A DNA stretch of 64,000 nucleotides. Origin: G963666895 sp963666895 (GTDB lineage: Bacteria; Desulfobacterota; Desulfovibrionia; Desulfovibrionales; Desulfovibrionaceae). Position numbers and translations under genes: made by a program. This document shows positions 8,212 through 16,391 of this stretch, piece by piece. The notes beneath the pieces were generated by a model. That model was not told the DNA's origin. It worked only from the letters and a program-made list of their open reading frames with translations, and searched no databases. Location of the stretch: positions 372,001 through 436,000 of the forward strand of contig CAXXNS010000016.1 of assembly GCA_963666895.2 (NCBI GenBank), in the 5' to 3' direction. Position 1 is the stretch's first letter. Every line of letters begins with the position of its first letter.

Positions 8212-11100
8212 ATGAAAATCAATCCAAATATCATCGTGAAATCACTTGCAATCGTTCTGTTTTTTTCAATCTCTGCTCAATCACAAACCCTTTTGGAAGA
8301 GGATTTCGACGCGCTTACAGATATCCTGAAACCTGCTGTAAGCGAACCCATTCCCTCTTCAATTCTTGGTTGGACCCACACCCCGCCTGAGGGATGGACC
8401 ATTGATAATTCCAAAATGGGGAGCACTACGGGAATGCCTGAGTGGCAGGGATGGAGTTTCGCCACCCTTACATTCTGGACCAGCGCCGACACGCAAAATC
8501 GCGGCAATTTTTCGCTGAGCAAAGGTGTTCTAGCTATCGCCGATCCTGATGAATGGGATGATTTGAACACTCCCAGCGCAAGCGGTTTTTTCAATAGCAC
8601 TCTGAGTTCGCCTCCGATACGCGTTGCAGCAGGTCAACAACTTTATCTCTATTTTGATTCCCACTATCGTCAAGAGAACGAACAGCAAGCCCAGGTAAGC
8701 GTCTCTTTCAATGGCGAACCTAGTAGCGTGTTGCTTACATATAATGAAAAATCAAGTTCTGATAACCATGGGGGGGATAAAGAGAATGAACATGTTGTCC
8801 TTGCCATACCCGCTCCTGAAACCGATAACGACATGCTCCTTTCATGGGAATTATCGAAAGCCAAAAACAATTGGTATTGGGCTATCGATAACATCAGCGT
8901 TTCTATGGAAGCCCCGCCAACGCCAACTCCTGCGCCGATCCCTACGCCAACCCCAAAACCCATTGTTTCAAATGGTCCCTTTGTGAAGTTGCTGGATGAA
9001 ACCTCAGCGCAGGTTATGTGGGAAACAGCGGAAGCAGGAACTTCCATTATTGATTATGACAATGCAAACGGAAATAACCGGATAGAAGACCCCGCCCCTA
9101 AAACCAAACATCAACTAGTTATGATGGATTTGGAGCAGGGCGCCGAATGCGATTATTCGATCAAATCAACCATCAGAGGTTCGGAATTATATGGCGGAAC
9201 ATTTTCTTTTGACACCACATTTGAGGGGACTCCCAGAGAACTATCCCAGGCGTCCTCGCCCTTCCCGGAGGATGATTTAACGCTCTTGTTTGAATCGGCG
9301 GCGGAGACCATCGTTCAACAATCTAAAGTTGACAAAGGATATTGCTTTGTTCTTGGTTTTGGCGAAGGTCGTCTGGCTTACGAAATCGCCCGGCGAACAA
9401 ATCTTAAAATCATTGGTATTGAGGAGGATGCGGATAAGGTTGCTGCTGCGCGAAAATGTTTGCGTTCGGCGGGCGTCTATGGAAATAGAATTTCTGTTTC
9501 TCAAGGCTCGTTGTCCAATCTGCCTTTCAGTAATTATTTTGCAAATCTAATCGTGTCTGAACAGTTTCTCATGACAGGCGAACCGGTCGGTTCAGCTAGC
9601 GAAATGTTTCGCGTCCTACGTCCATGCGGCGGAGTCATTGTTTTGGGCCAACCCAAGAACGCCCCTAATCTAATCAATCGTGAAAATATGGAAACCTGGC
9701 TGACTTCTGGCGGGATAAAAGAGAACGTTGTGACCGAGGATTCCAGTGGGCTTTGGATCAAAAATGAAAGGCCGCCGCTCGCTAATTCCGGCGAATGGAC
9801 TCATCACTACGCGAACCCTAGCAATACCGCTTGCAGCCAGGATCAGCAAGTACAAGCGCCGATGCATGCTCTTTGGTATGGACGCCCAGGTCCAAGGTTG
9901 ATTATCAATCGCCACAGCCGCCCGATGTCGCCGCTTTATAAGAACGGGCGTGTTTTCATTCCTGCCGATGATCGCATAATCGCTATCGACGCTTACAATG
10001 GAACCCGACAGTGGGATCTGAGCGTACCAGGATCGCGCCGCATGGGCGCCTTTAAGGGCAGCGCTCAAATGGTCGTTACGGATGAGTACGTCTACATCGC
10101 TCAGAACAATCAGTGCCAAGCCGTGGATGTGGTCAGCGGAATGCCTGCGTTCAGTTTGCATGTTCCACAACATGTAGAAGAGGAAAAACTGGACTGGGGA
10201 TATCTCGCTTGCGTCGATGATCGTATTGTCGGAACAGGACACAAGATGGGGACTCCGTTTTATGACTATACGTACAATGGAAACTGCAATGAGCTTGAAG
10301 GCGACAATCGCGCTTGCATGATTAGCGATTTTATTTTTTCGCAAAACCGCCGCACCGGTGAAACGCTTTGGACCTATCGTAATGGATCAATATTGGAAAG
10401 CGCTATCGCCATAGGTGGAGACCGCGTTTACTTCGCTGAAAACCGCAATTTGCCCAATCCGCAAGGTCAATGGGAAGGCCCGGGAAGACGCTGGGTTGGT
10501 AATTTTACGCGTGGCAATGAAACTTACATCGTAGCCTTGAATTTGCAGACAGGCGATAAAGTATGGGAACAGCGGGTTGATCTGCCCTTCACAGAAATGA
10601 TGTACCTCAGTTACGCCGACGGGGTTATCATCACTACAGGAACCTATAATCAAAATGCGGATTGCCATTATGCGCTGTTTGCATTTGATTCAAATAACGG
10701 CCAACCAAAGTGGAATGACGACTATGATTCCGGCGAAAATCCAGGTGGGTCTCATGGCGAACAGTGGCAACATCCGGTTATTATGAATGGGACAATCTTC
10801 TCACGCCCTTACTACTTTGACTTGCAAACGGGCGAACGAGAGAGTTTTACTCTAGGCAAAGGGGGACGCTGTGGGACGTATTCCGCCTCTTCAGGTTTCC
10901 TTTTCGCACGCGAAAGCAACCCAAGTTATTATCAATACGGATCATCACGCGTTGTAACCCGCCCATTGACCAAAGTTACCCGGCCGGGTTGTTTTATCAA
11001 TATCATTCCAGTTGGAGGTCTGGTATTGCTCCCCGAATCAAGTTCGGGATGCACCTGCGAATATTCATTGCAAACATCAATGGCCTTCATCCCCGAATAG
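8212..11100 (+). CDS. Large secreted protein: adhesin-like, Fn3-like, methyltransferase-like and PQQ propeller domains
   Basis: The 962-residue product begins with a signal peptide (SLAIVLFFSISAQS). Domains in order: a jelly-roll adhesin-like module at about 26-230 (LLEEDFDAL ... AIDNISVSM); a Pro/Thr linker at about 233-250; a fibronectin-III/phosphatase-N-like beta domain at about 253-345; a class I SAM-methyltransferase-like fold at about 350-510 with glycine motif VLGFGEGRLAYEIAR, an acidic end of strand 2 (IIGIEED) and a post-motif LRPCGGVIVLG; and a C-terminal PQQ-type propeller (YKNGRVFIPADDRIIAIDAY, NGTRQWDLSV). Such a fusion occurs in Planctomycetes-like genomes. A methyltransferase domain on an exported protein is odd, because SAM is cytoplasmic, so it may bind another ligand. 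It is probably co-inherited with the preceding gene. Confidence 0.75.
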   Translation: MKINPNIIVKSLAIVLFFSISAQSQTLLEEDFDALTDILKPAVSEPIPSSILGWTHTPPEGWTIDNSKMGSTTGMPEWQGWSFATLTFWTSADTQNRGNFSLSKGVLAIADPDEWDDLNTPSASGFFNSTLSSPPIRVAAGQQLYLYFDSHYRQENEQQAQVSVSFNGEPSSVLLTYNEKSSSDNHGGDKENEHVVLAIPAPETDNDMLLSWELSKAKNNWYWAIDNISVSMEAPPTPTPAPIPTPTPKPIVSNGPFVKLLDETSAQVMWETAEAGTSIIDYDNANGNNRIEDPAPKTKHQLVMMDLEQGAECDYSIKSTIRGSELYGGTFSFDTTFEGTPRELSQASSPFPEDDLTLLFESAAETIVQQSKVDKGYCFVLGFGEGRLAYEIARRTNLKIIGIEEDADKVAAARKCLRSAGVYGNRISVSQGSLSNLPFSNYFANLIVSEQFLMTGEPVGSASEMFRVLRPCGGVIVLGQPKNAPNLINRENMETWLTSGGIKENVVTEDSSGLWIKNERPPLANSGEWTHHYANPSNTACSQDQQVQAPMHALWYGRPGPRLIINRHSRPMSPLYKNGRVFIPADDRIIAIDAYNGTRQWDLSVPGSRRMGAFKGSAQMVVTDEYVYIAQNNQCQAVDVVSGMPAFSLHVPQHVEEEKLDWGYLACVDDRIVGTGHKMGTPFYDYTYNGNCNELEGDNRACMISDFIFSQNRRTGETLWTYRNGSILESAIAIGGDRVYFAENRNLPNPQGQWEGPGRRWVGNFTRGNETYIVALNLQTGDKVWEQRVDLPFTEMMYLSYADGVIITTGTYNQNADCHYALFAFDSNNGQPKWNDDYDSGENPGGSHGEQWQHPVIMNGTIFSRPYYFDLQTGERESFTLGKGGRCGTYSASSGFLFARESNPSYYQYGSSRVVTRPLTKVTRPGCFINIIPVGGLVLLPESSSGCTCEYSLQTSMAFIPE

Positions 11101-11581
11101 ACGGACGCCTGGTCAAAACGATGAACAGCAATTGCGCAAGAAACGCGATACGGTTCGATACCTAAAACTTACTCGATATCTTTCACGGTGCAGTTAAGCC
11201 GCCGCGATTCAACAACCTTGTCCAGAATTCATTTTTCCCGATTATGGGTAGATGCAGCGACGCTCATAAAAGAAGAGCCTCTTCGCTATTTAGCATAAGA
11301 AGAGAGTAAAGCCTCGGGGAATTTTATAACAGTAACAGAAAAAATTTAAACATCATAATTTTTCTATGATAAGTTGAAATAAAAACGTCGAAACAGGCTC
11401 AATATTTGCGCAAAACCCATTCTATCCTTACTTCTGTTAGATATTTTGAGTGACTTTGAAAAATCCGTGTTTTAAGATAGAAAATAATGGCTGGTAAAAG
11501 GTCTTAAAAAAATCGATCTCTCGTTGACGCAGAGGTTTTGCGTAAAGGGGGAAATTAAGTTTAAGTCAAGTAAAATCAGAG
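11101..11581. other. Gap after the large propeller gene; nothing recognised
   Basis: The 480 bp between the propeller gene and tRNA-Arg contain no convincing gene. The frame of the upstream gene remains fairly open after its stop (one TGA in the next 180 bp), so the C-terminus could have been shortened, but I see no recognisable domain in the readthrough. The sequence from 11566 onward is the right copy of the tRNA-flank repeat. Confidence 0.35.
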
Positions 11582-11626
11582 TACGCTGGGCAGGGTTCGA
11601 ACCTGCAACCTCCTGATCCGTAGTCA
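11566..11626 (-). repeat. Right copy of the tRNA-Arg 3' repeat (att-like)
   Basis: This is the intact partner of the 61-bp repeat at 5577-5637, differing at three positions. It covers the 3' half of the complete tRNA-Arg gene and 16 bp beyond its 3' end. The 5.9-kb segment between the copies lies on the 3' side of the tRNA, the side on which integrating elements normally insert. Confidence 0.75.
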
Positions 11627-11655
11627 GGTGCTCTATCCAATTGAGCCACCAGCGC
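11582..11655 (-). tRNA. tRNA-Arg (anticodon ACG)
   Basis: A 74-nt cloverleaf can be folded by eye. The acceptor GCGCUGG pairs with CCAGCGU, with discriminator A. The D arm contains GGCUCAAUUGGAUAGAGC. The anticodon stem CCUGA/UCAGG holds loop CUACGGA (anticodon ACG). The T arm carries GGUUCGAACCC. CCA is not encoded. Its 3' half is duplicated at 5577-5637. Confidence 0.95.
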
Positions 11656-11886
11656 ATATTTAATCTCTGCTTGGAGATTGATATTATATCTTTTCTTTGG
11701 TTCTATCCAAGACCCAGAGCAATTGCATTGAAAGTCTTTGAGATTTTTATAATTTTTCTTCTCCCAAATTACTCCAAAAATAATATTATATTTGTTAACA
11801 TTAATACGTTTATTGTATCTATTTCAACTAAACGGGCGAAGCAAACATGCTTCGCCCGATGAGATAAATTGCTGTTTCACAGTTGG

Positions 11887-13113
11887 TTATACTGATGTTT
11901 TAGTTGCTTCAGGATTCAATTTGGCTCTTTTACCATTGCGGTAGGCCAGATTGCCCAAATGCGGCCCGCATACGGCAGTGTGGCCGATCTCGACGGGAGC
12001 ATTTGGCTCTTTGCGAGATTTTACGCATTCAACAAAGTTATCTACATGAGGCTGACTGGGCAGATCACCCTTGAATTCGATGTGAGGTTTGCCGGGGAAG
12101 TCGCTGTCTTTGGGCTTATCTTTATCGAGATAAACGTTGAAGCCATTGCGATGCAGGTGCATGGTTCCATCAACGCCCTGGAACATTATGTGCCACCAAT
12201 CATTAAAGTTACTGGTGTAATTGATGGTCCATGTGGCGATGAATTTTTCATACTGAAGCGTCGTGGTGAAGATATCCGGCGTGTCTGCGCCAATATAATT
12301 TTTAATATATCCAAATCCATCCGCTTCAAGCGGAGTCACCTGACCCATGTACCATTGAACGACATCCATGATATGGGTTCCCTGGTCGTTGGAGATGCCG
12401 CCGGCGAAATCGGAGAATACGCGCCAGTTTCTAACATATTTCGGTTCAAATTTGATATCAGTATGGGGCCATTGGAATCGGTCCCAATCAACCTTATATC
12501 CCAAGGGGTTATTGTTCTGTGGGCCGGATGAGTTCCAGTTCCATTGCGCTTTGACGAAGGTGACATCGCCCAATATACCTGAACGCATAACCTTTAAACC
12601 TTCATGAATTAATGGCGCGCTGCGGCGCTGCATGCCGATCTGGACAATGCGGTCGGTTTTACGCACCTCTTTTACAGTCCAGGCGCCTTCTTCGATGGAG
12701 TGAGACATGGGTTTTTCACAATACACATCTTTACCCGCCTGTACGGCCAAAACCATCTGGCGGCAATGCTGATGCTCCGGGGTACCGATTACGACGGCGT
12801 CAATATCCTTACGCTCCAGTAATTTATTAAAATCTTCATAAACTTTAATTTCGCCGTCGTTATTTCTTTGGGCTTCTTTGACGCCCTCAGCAATTTTCGG
12901 TTCTGAAACATCGCTGATAGCGACAAACTTGATATCGTGGCGTTGGTGCATACGCATGACATCCCGTCCACGTCCTCCTGAACCGATCAAGCCCATAATC
13001 ATCTTGTCATTGGCCCCGAAGACTTTACTTGATACGAATAGAGGCGCCGATAAAATTGCGCTGGCCGCCACTGTTGTTTTGACTGCTTCCCGACGATTAA
13101 TATCTTTTCCCAT
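11887..13113 (-). CDS. Gfo/Idh/MocA-family oxidoreductase with Tat signal
   Basis: The product is an NAD(P)-dependent oxidoreductase of about 408 residues. A twin-arginine signal (NRREAVKTTVAASAILSAPL) is followed by a Rossmann nucleotide-binding start (MGLIGSGGRGRDVMR) and the family EKP motif (VYCEKPMSHS). The C-terminal half is the usual alpha/beta substrate domain. I prefer the second ATG (13113), because GGAGG lies 9 nt upstream of it and only 3 nt from the ATG at 13119. Exported members generally act on sugars or cyclitols in the periplasm with a tightly bound cofactor; the substrate here is unknown. It follows the exported sugar isomerase gene by about 60 bp and probably shares its transcript. 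Confidence 0.85.
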   Translation of the reverse strand: MGKDINRREAVKTTVAASAILSAPLFVSSKVFGANDKMIMGLIGSGGRGRDVMRMHQRHDIKFVAISDVSEPKIAEGVKEAQRNNDGEIKVYEDFNKLLERKDIDAVVIGTPEHQHCRQMVLAVQAGKDVYCEKPMSHSIEEGAWTVKEVRKTDRIVQIGMQRRSAPLIHEGLKVMRSGILGDVTFVKAQWNWNSSGPQNNNPLGYKVDWDRFQWPHTDIKFEPKYVRNWRVFSDFAGGISNDQGTHIMDVVQWYMGQVTPLEADGFGYIKNYIGADTPDIFTTTLQYEKFIATWTINYTSNFNDWWHIMFQGVDGTMHLHRNGFNVYLDKDKPKDSDFPGKPHIEFKGDLPSQPHVDNFVECVKSRKEPNAPVEIGHTAVCGPHLGNLAYRNGKRAKLNPEATKTSV

Positions 13114-13178
13114 TCTCATATTCCTCCAGTTTCTAATGTTCCAAGTTTTGAAACTATTTTGTTCATGATTATATATTA

Positions 13179-14120
13179 TTATCCCGCTTGGTCGATTGCT
13201 TTTTGCAATGCTTCCAGATGGCGAGGAATTGCCTCTTTGGGTTCTTCGCTGGCTTCATATTCTAAAGCAACATAACCTCGATAATCGGCTTCGCCAAGGA
13301 TATCTATAATACGGTTCAAATCAGCAGGAGTACGGTCACCACTGGGTGAAATCATTTCGACTTTAACTTGCGCATTGATGGAGTATGGCGCAATCATTTT
13401 TAGATCTTTATATGGATCTTCAGTATGGAAATTGCCCGAATCAAAATTGATGCCAAACCAATCGGAATCGATGCTTTCAACAATCTCTACCAATTCCTCA
13501 GGTTTTGATACGATTCCACCATGATTCTCTAAAGCCAGGAATACGCCTTTTTGGGCTGCGTACTCACAGGCTATTTGAGTTGTTTCAATGGCCCATTTAA
13601 TAGCCTGTTTGGTTGATGCTTCTTTGGGTTTATTCCCAGCAAAAATCCTGATGCATGGGGCGCCGAAAATGACTGAATAATCAATCCAATCTTTGGTATA
13701 TTTTAGTTGTTTATCGCGTTCTTCTCCCGGTGGATAAACGAAATTATTGCCAATGGCAGTCCCTGAAATATCGAGACCCAGTAGGTGGGCTTTGTGTTTA
13801 AATTTCAATAAAAACTCACGCGAAGGCGGATTGGGGAAATAGTAGGAAGTTGGCTCTGCTGCTCCAAGGCCAATTTTAGCGCATTCGTCCAGGAAGCCTT
13901 CAATAGTCATGGAGCCTGGTTCAATGGCGGCGCCATTTTTGGTATTGGTTAAATATTTGCGGTACGAATAGGCGGCGACGCTTGTTTTCATTCGCGACCC
14001 GAATGGTCGTTTAATAGGCGCCATGGCTTGAGCGCTTTTCACCTGTGATGCAAGAATCGATGCGCCCGCTCCCAGCGCTCCGGTTTTGAGGAATACCCGT
14101 CTATTAGTGTGAGTGGACAT
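13179..14120 (-). CDS. Tat-exported sugar phosphate isomerase/epimerase-like TIM barrel
   Basis: The product has 313 residues. The N-terminus MSTHTNRRVFLKTGALGAG is a twin-arginine signal ending near KSAQA. The remainder is an AP-endonuclease-2/xylose-isomerase-like TIM barrel: the strand ends LALENHGG and FGINFDSGNFH supply the usual Glu and Asp/His metal ligands, and GYVALEYEASEEP is the last strand. AGGAGG sits 10 nt upstream of the ATG. By family it isomerises or epimerises a sugar or sugar-like substrate with a divalent metal. The oxidoreductase immediately downstream on the same strand is a likely pathway partner, since 3-keto-sugar formation by Gfo/Idh proteins is often paired with such barrels. 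That pairing is inference. Confidence 0.8.
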   Translation of the reverse strand: MSTHTNRRVFLKTGALGAGASILASQVKSAQAMAPIKRPFGSRMKTSVAAYSYRKYLTNTKNGAAIEPGSMTIEGFLDECAKIGLGAAEPTSYYFPNPPSREFLLKFKHKAHLLGLDISGTAIGNNFVYPPGEERDKQLKYTKDWIDYSVIFGAPCIRIFAGNKPKEASTKQAIKWAIETTQIACEYAAQKGVFLALENHGGIVSKPEELVEIVESIDSDWFGINFDSGNFHTEDPYKDLKMIAPYSINAQVKVEMISPSGDRTPADLNRIIDILGEADYRGYVALEYEASEEPKEAIPRHLEALQKAIDQAG

Positions 14121-14227
14121 AGGTTGCGCCCCTCCTGTATATTTAAGATGCCTTTATCATTAAGCATGATGCTTCCCGTGTCCAGAGATGCATAACAAAG
14201 TCTATATACTTATTGGTAGTCGAAAAT

Positions 14228-14803
14228 ATGGAAATTGTTCCTCCTGAACTAATAAATCTTAAAGAGTTTGATCCATCGTTGCTTATAAAAGCGGCCTATT
14301 ACACGCCTGATACCTTTCTAAAAGCGGCTATTTATCCGGCCAACCAGTTATTTCTTATGAAACCAGCAGCTCAACGCTTGACGCAAGTTCAGTTTAATTT
14401 ACAAAAAAAGAACATGGGACTTCTAATCTGGGATGCATACAGACCGTTATCATTACAAAAAGTCATGTGGAATATAATCGGCGACGACCGTTATATAGCG
14501 AATCCCAAAACCGGATCACGTCATAATCGCGGTTGCGCGTTAGATTGCACTTTGGTTGATAGTAATAAAAATCAATGCCTTATGCCTACAGAATATGGTG
14601 ATTTCTCTGCACGCGCACACCGTGATTTTATTGATTTGCCTGATGAAGTGATACAAAATCGTCAAATCCTTGAAGATGCCATGGTAGAGCAGGGTTTTAT
14701 CCCTCTTCAAGAGGAATGGTGGCATTTCGATGCGCCTGAATGGCGGAATTATCCGGTGTTGGATATAAATCCGTATGAGGGTGTGTACCGGAATATTGAG
14801 TGA
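14228..14803 (+). CDS. D-alanyl-D-alanine dipeptidase, VanX/M15D family
   Basis: From ATG 14228 the protein is 191 residues; an alternative TTG lies at 14213, and neither has a clear ribosome site. All residues of the VanX active site are present: R72 in WDAYRPLS, H99 and D106 in SRHNRGCALD, and E163 and H166 in EEWWHFD. The family is a zinc metallopeptidase that hydrolyses D-Ala-D-Ala. There is no lipoprotein signal, so it is probably cytoplasmic like VanX. No VanH or VanA ligase is nearby, so a role in D-Ala-D-Ala turnover is more likely than glycopeptide resistance. Confidence 0.85.
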   Translation: MEIVPPELINLKEFDPSLLIKAAYYTPDTFLKAAIYPANQLFLMKPAAQRLTQVQFNLQKKNMGLLIWDAYRPLSLQKVMWNIIGDDRYIANPKTGSRHNRGCALDCTLVDSNKNQCLMPTEYGDFSARAHRDFIDLPDEVIQNRQILEDAMVEQGFIPLQEEWWHFDAPEWRNYPVLDINPYEGVYRNIE

Positions 14804-14825
14804 TGTTTTTGTGCGTGGATGGCTT

Positions 14826-14852
14826 GGGCGCCCACAAGAAGCGCCCCTACGG
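14826..14852. repeat. Small GC-rich dispersed repeat (GGGCGCC...GCGCCCCTACGG type)
   Basis: The sequence GGGCGCCCACAAGAAGCGCC followed by CCTACGG forms a weak stem-loop. It resembles the family of short repeats ending in CCCTACGG seen in many bacterial genomes. A related end (GCGACCCTACGGG) occurs near 58200. Confidence 0.45.
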
Positions 14853-14913
14853 TTTTATAGAGATACTTTAACAAAGAGCATTTATGACTAAGCAATAGTA
14901 CTAGAGTAGAGAA

Positions 14914-15492
14914 ATGATTATACGATTTTTTTTGAAAGGCTTCACTTTAATCGAACTGCTTATCGTAGTTGCGATTATCGGGATATTGGCGGCTATCGCA
15001 GTCCCCAATTTCCTCAATGCGCAAATTCGCGCCAAAGTCGCCCGCGCAGTCGCTGATCTTGATGCGGTGCGAAAAGCGGTTTCGATGTATTCAGCAGATC
15101 ATAATCAACCTCCCCTTAGCACCCACCCCGCTCTGGGAGACGTTAATGTCGGTTACCTGCGCTTTAATATAACCACTCCAGTCTCTTACCTGAACAACGG
15201 TTATCTGCCCGACCCATTCATTGACCAGCATGATCCAGACATTATCGCGCGCAGTGAACAGTTCTATACTTATCAAAGCATGGCGTTCAACATTCCGCGC
15301 AACAGTTTTCCTGTAAGTTTCTATAAGTTTTATGGCGACTGGCGGGCATGTTCTTATGGACCGGATAAGACCTATTTCAATGGAAGTTATGGCGTCATTA
15401 TATACAATGCGTCCAATGGTCTGGTTAGTTCTGGAAATATCTGGGTATCCGATAGAGAAATGCGGGTGTTAAATCAACCAGCGTATTTTTAG
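14914..15492 (+). CDS. Type II secretion / type IV pilus pseudopilin (GspG-like)
   Basis: The product has 192 residues. The N-terminus carries a canonical prepilin signal: cleavage after Gly9 in LKG/FTLIE, Glu at +5 (residue 14), and the hydrophobic helix LLIVVAIIGILAAIAVPNFL. The globular part has the GspG-like N-terminal helix AQIRAKVARAVADLDAVRKA and a Tyr/Asn-rich C-terminal region. Prepilin peptidase would cleave and methylate it for assembly into a pseudopilus or pilus. No other secretion gene is adjacent, so it is an orphan pseudopilin, as is common in genomes with many such proteins. Confidence 0.85.
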   Translation: MIIRFFLKGFTLIELLIVVAIIGILAAIAVPNFLNAQIRAKVARAVADLDAVRKAVSMYSADHNQPPLSTHPALGDVNVGYLRFNITTPVSYLNNGYLPDPFIDQHDPDIIARSEQFYTYQSMAFNIPRNSFPVSFYKFYGDWRACSYGPDKTYFNGSYGVIIYNASNGLVSSGNIWVSDREMRVLNQPAYF

Positions 15493-15506
15493 TTAATTGC
15501 TGAAAT

Positions 15507-15540
15507 CCCTCACCCTTGCCCTCTCCCGGTGGGCGAGGGA
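15507..15540. repeat. Dispersed palindromic repeat, copy 2
   Basis: CCCTCACCCTTGCCCTCTCCC is followed by GGTGGGCGAGGGA. It is the same family as the copy at 8053 and lies between the pseudopilin and VanZ-like genes. Confidence 0.7.
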
Positions 15541-15627
15541 ACCTTGTTACTAAGATTATTTGTTTGACAAAGTATTAGCCTTAAAAATTGATATCCCTGT
15601 TTCAACAACTTAATTCTGAGGTTTGAT

Positions 15628-16173
15628 GTGAAAAGAATCGAAATGTTTTTTTTAATCCTAGCGGTGTTATTCTGTATATGCGGTTTTATTTTTGTTTCTA
15701 TGGTAAGTGCGTCCATCGCTAGTTACATTGGTAAAAACGGTTGGGATGATTTTAATAGGCTATTCTTCCCTATACTATACATTTTGCTTTTCGGCGTGAT
15801 TGGATTTGTTCTATCCCGTTTACTGGTACATTGGCCATCAATCACCGAACTAAGCATCGCTTTTGCAGGAGCAATTTTCTCCATTGTTATCGTTCCCTGG
15901 ACAATTCTATTGACTACTGAGTTAATCCACATTCCTCAGTTCGCTATCTGTACTATTCTTTTTTGTGCAGCTTTCCCAAGAGACCGTTTCCTGGCGATTG
16001 GCCTTAGCGCTATTGCATGCGTTGGCGACGAGTGGATGCAGTCGTTTTCACCTGATCGAGTATTGGATATCAATGACGTCTTTCTCAATTGGACGGGATT
16101 GTTCGTCGGATTGGTTGTTTGGTGGGCGATAGATGTAACCTTCAAAGCTCGAAAAGCAAAATCCACATCATGA
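15628..16173 (+). CDS. VanZ-like integral membrane protein
   Basis: The product has 181 residues and starts with GTG; GAGG lies 6 nt upstream, while the overlapping ATG at 15626 stops at once. Four or five hydrophobic segments are visible. The C-terminal signature DEWMQSFSPDRVLDINDVFL followed by NWTGLFVGL matches the VanZ family pattern (acidic residue and Q, then R, D and N, G, G). VanZ proteins are small membrane proteins linked to low-level teicoplanin resistance, but most homologues have no known function. A VanX-like dipeptidase lies 0.8 kb upstream, though repeats and a pseudopilin gene separate them. Confidence 0.7.
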   Translation: MKRIEMFFLILAVLFCICGFIFVSMVSASIASYIGKNGWDDFNRLFFPILYILLFGVIGFVLSRLLVHWPSITELSIAFAGAIFSIVIVPWTILLTTELIHIPQFAICTILFCAAFPRDRFLAIGLSAIACVGDEWMQSFSPDRVLDINDVFLNWTGLFVGLVVWWAIDVTFKARKAKSTS

Positions 16174-16283
16174 CGCCTTAGAGTAATCCCACAAGTATGA
16201 AGTATATCCAGTGATTGTGCTAAAATAATTGGTCTCTACTGCTAAAATTTATTGTGCTGGAGATGCTGAATTTGTTGGTTACT

Positions 16284-16320
16284 CCCCCTAATCCTTGCCC
16301 TCTCCCGGCAGGAAAGGGGA
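16284..16320. repeat. Dispersed palindromic repeat, copy 3 (degenerate)
   Basis: CCCCCTAATCCTTGCCCTCT is followed by CCCGGCAGGAAAGGGGA. This is a diverged member of the same repeat family, about 70 bp upstream of the symporter gene. Confidence 0.6.
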
Positions 16321-16391
16321 CTTAGTGACAGGGCATTTATTTTTTTTGGACCCGCTAAGATAATGTTTTTGATCCCCCAATCGAGGAAAAT

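Noticed and set aside
9670..10344. A 224-codon open frame antisense to the large propeller gene
   Set aside because: It lies wholly inside a well-supported gene on the other strand and has no recognisable domain.
11959..12531. A 190-codon open frame antisense to the Tat-exported oxidoreductase
   Set aside because: It is the mirror of a conserved family gene, and its composition matches antisense of that gene.
14228..16173. A vancomycin-resistance operon
   Set aside because: Only VanX-like and VanZ-like proteins are present; the VanH, VanA and VanRS genes are absent and an unrelated pseudopilin gene interrupts.
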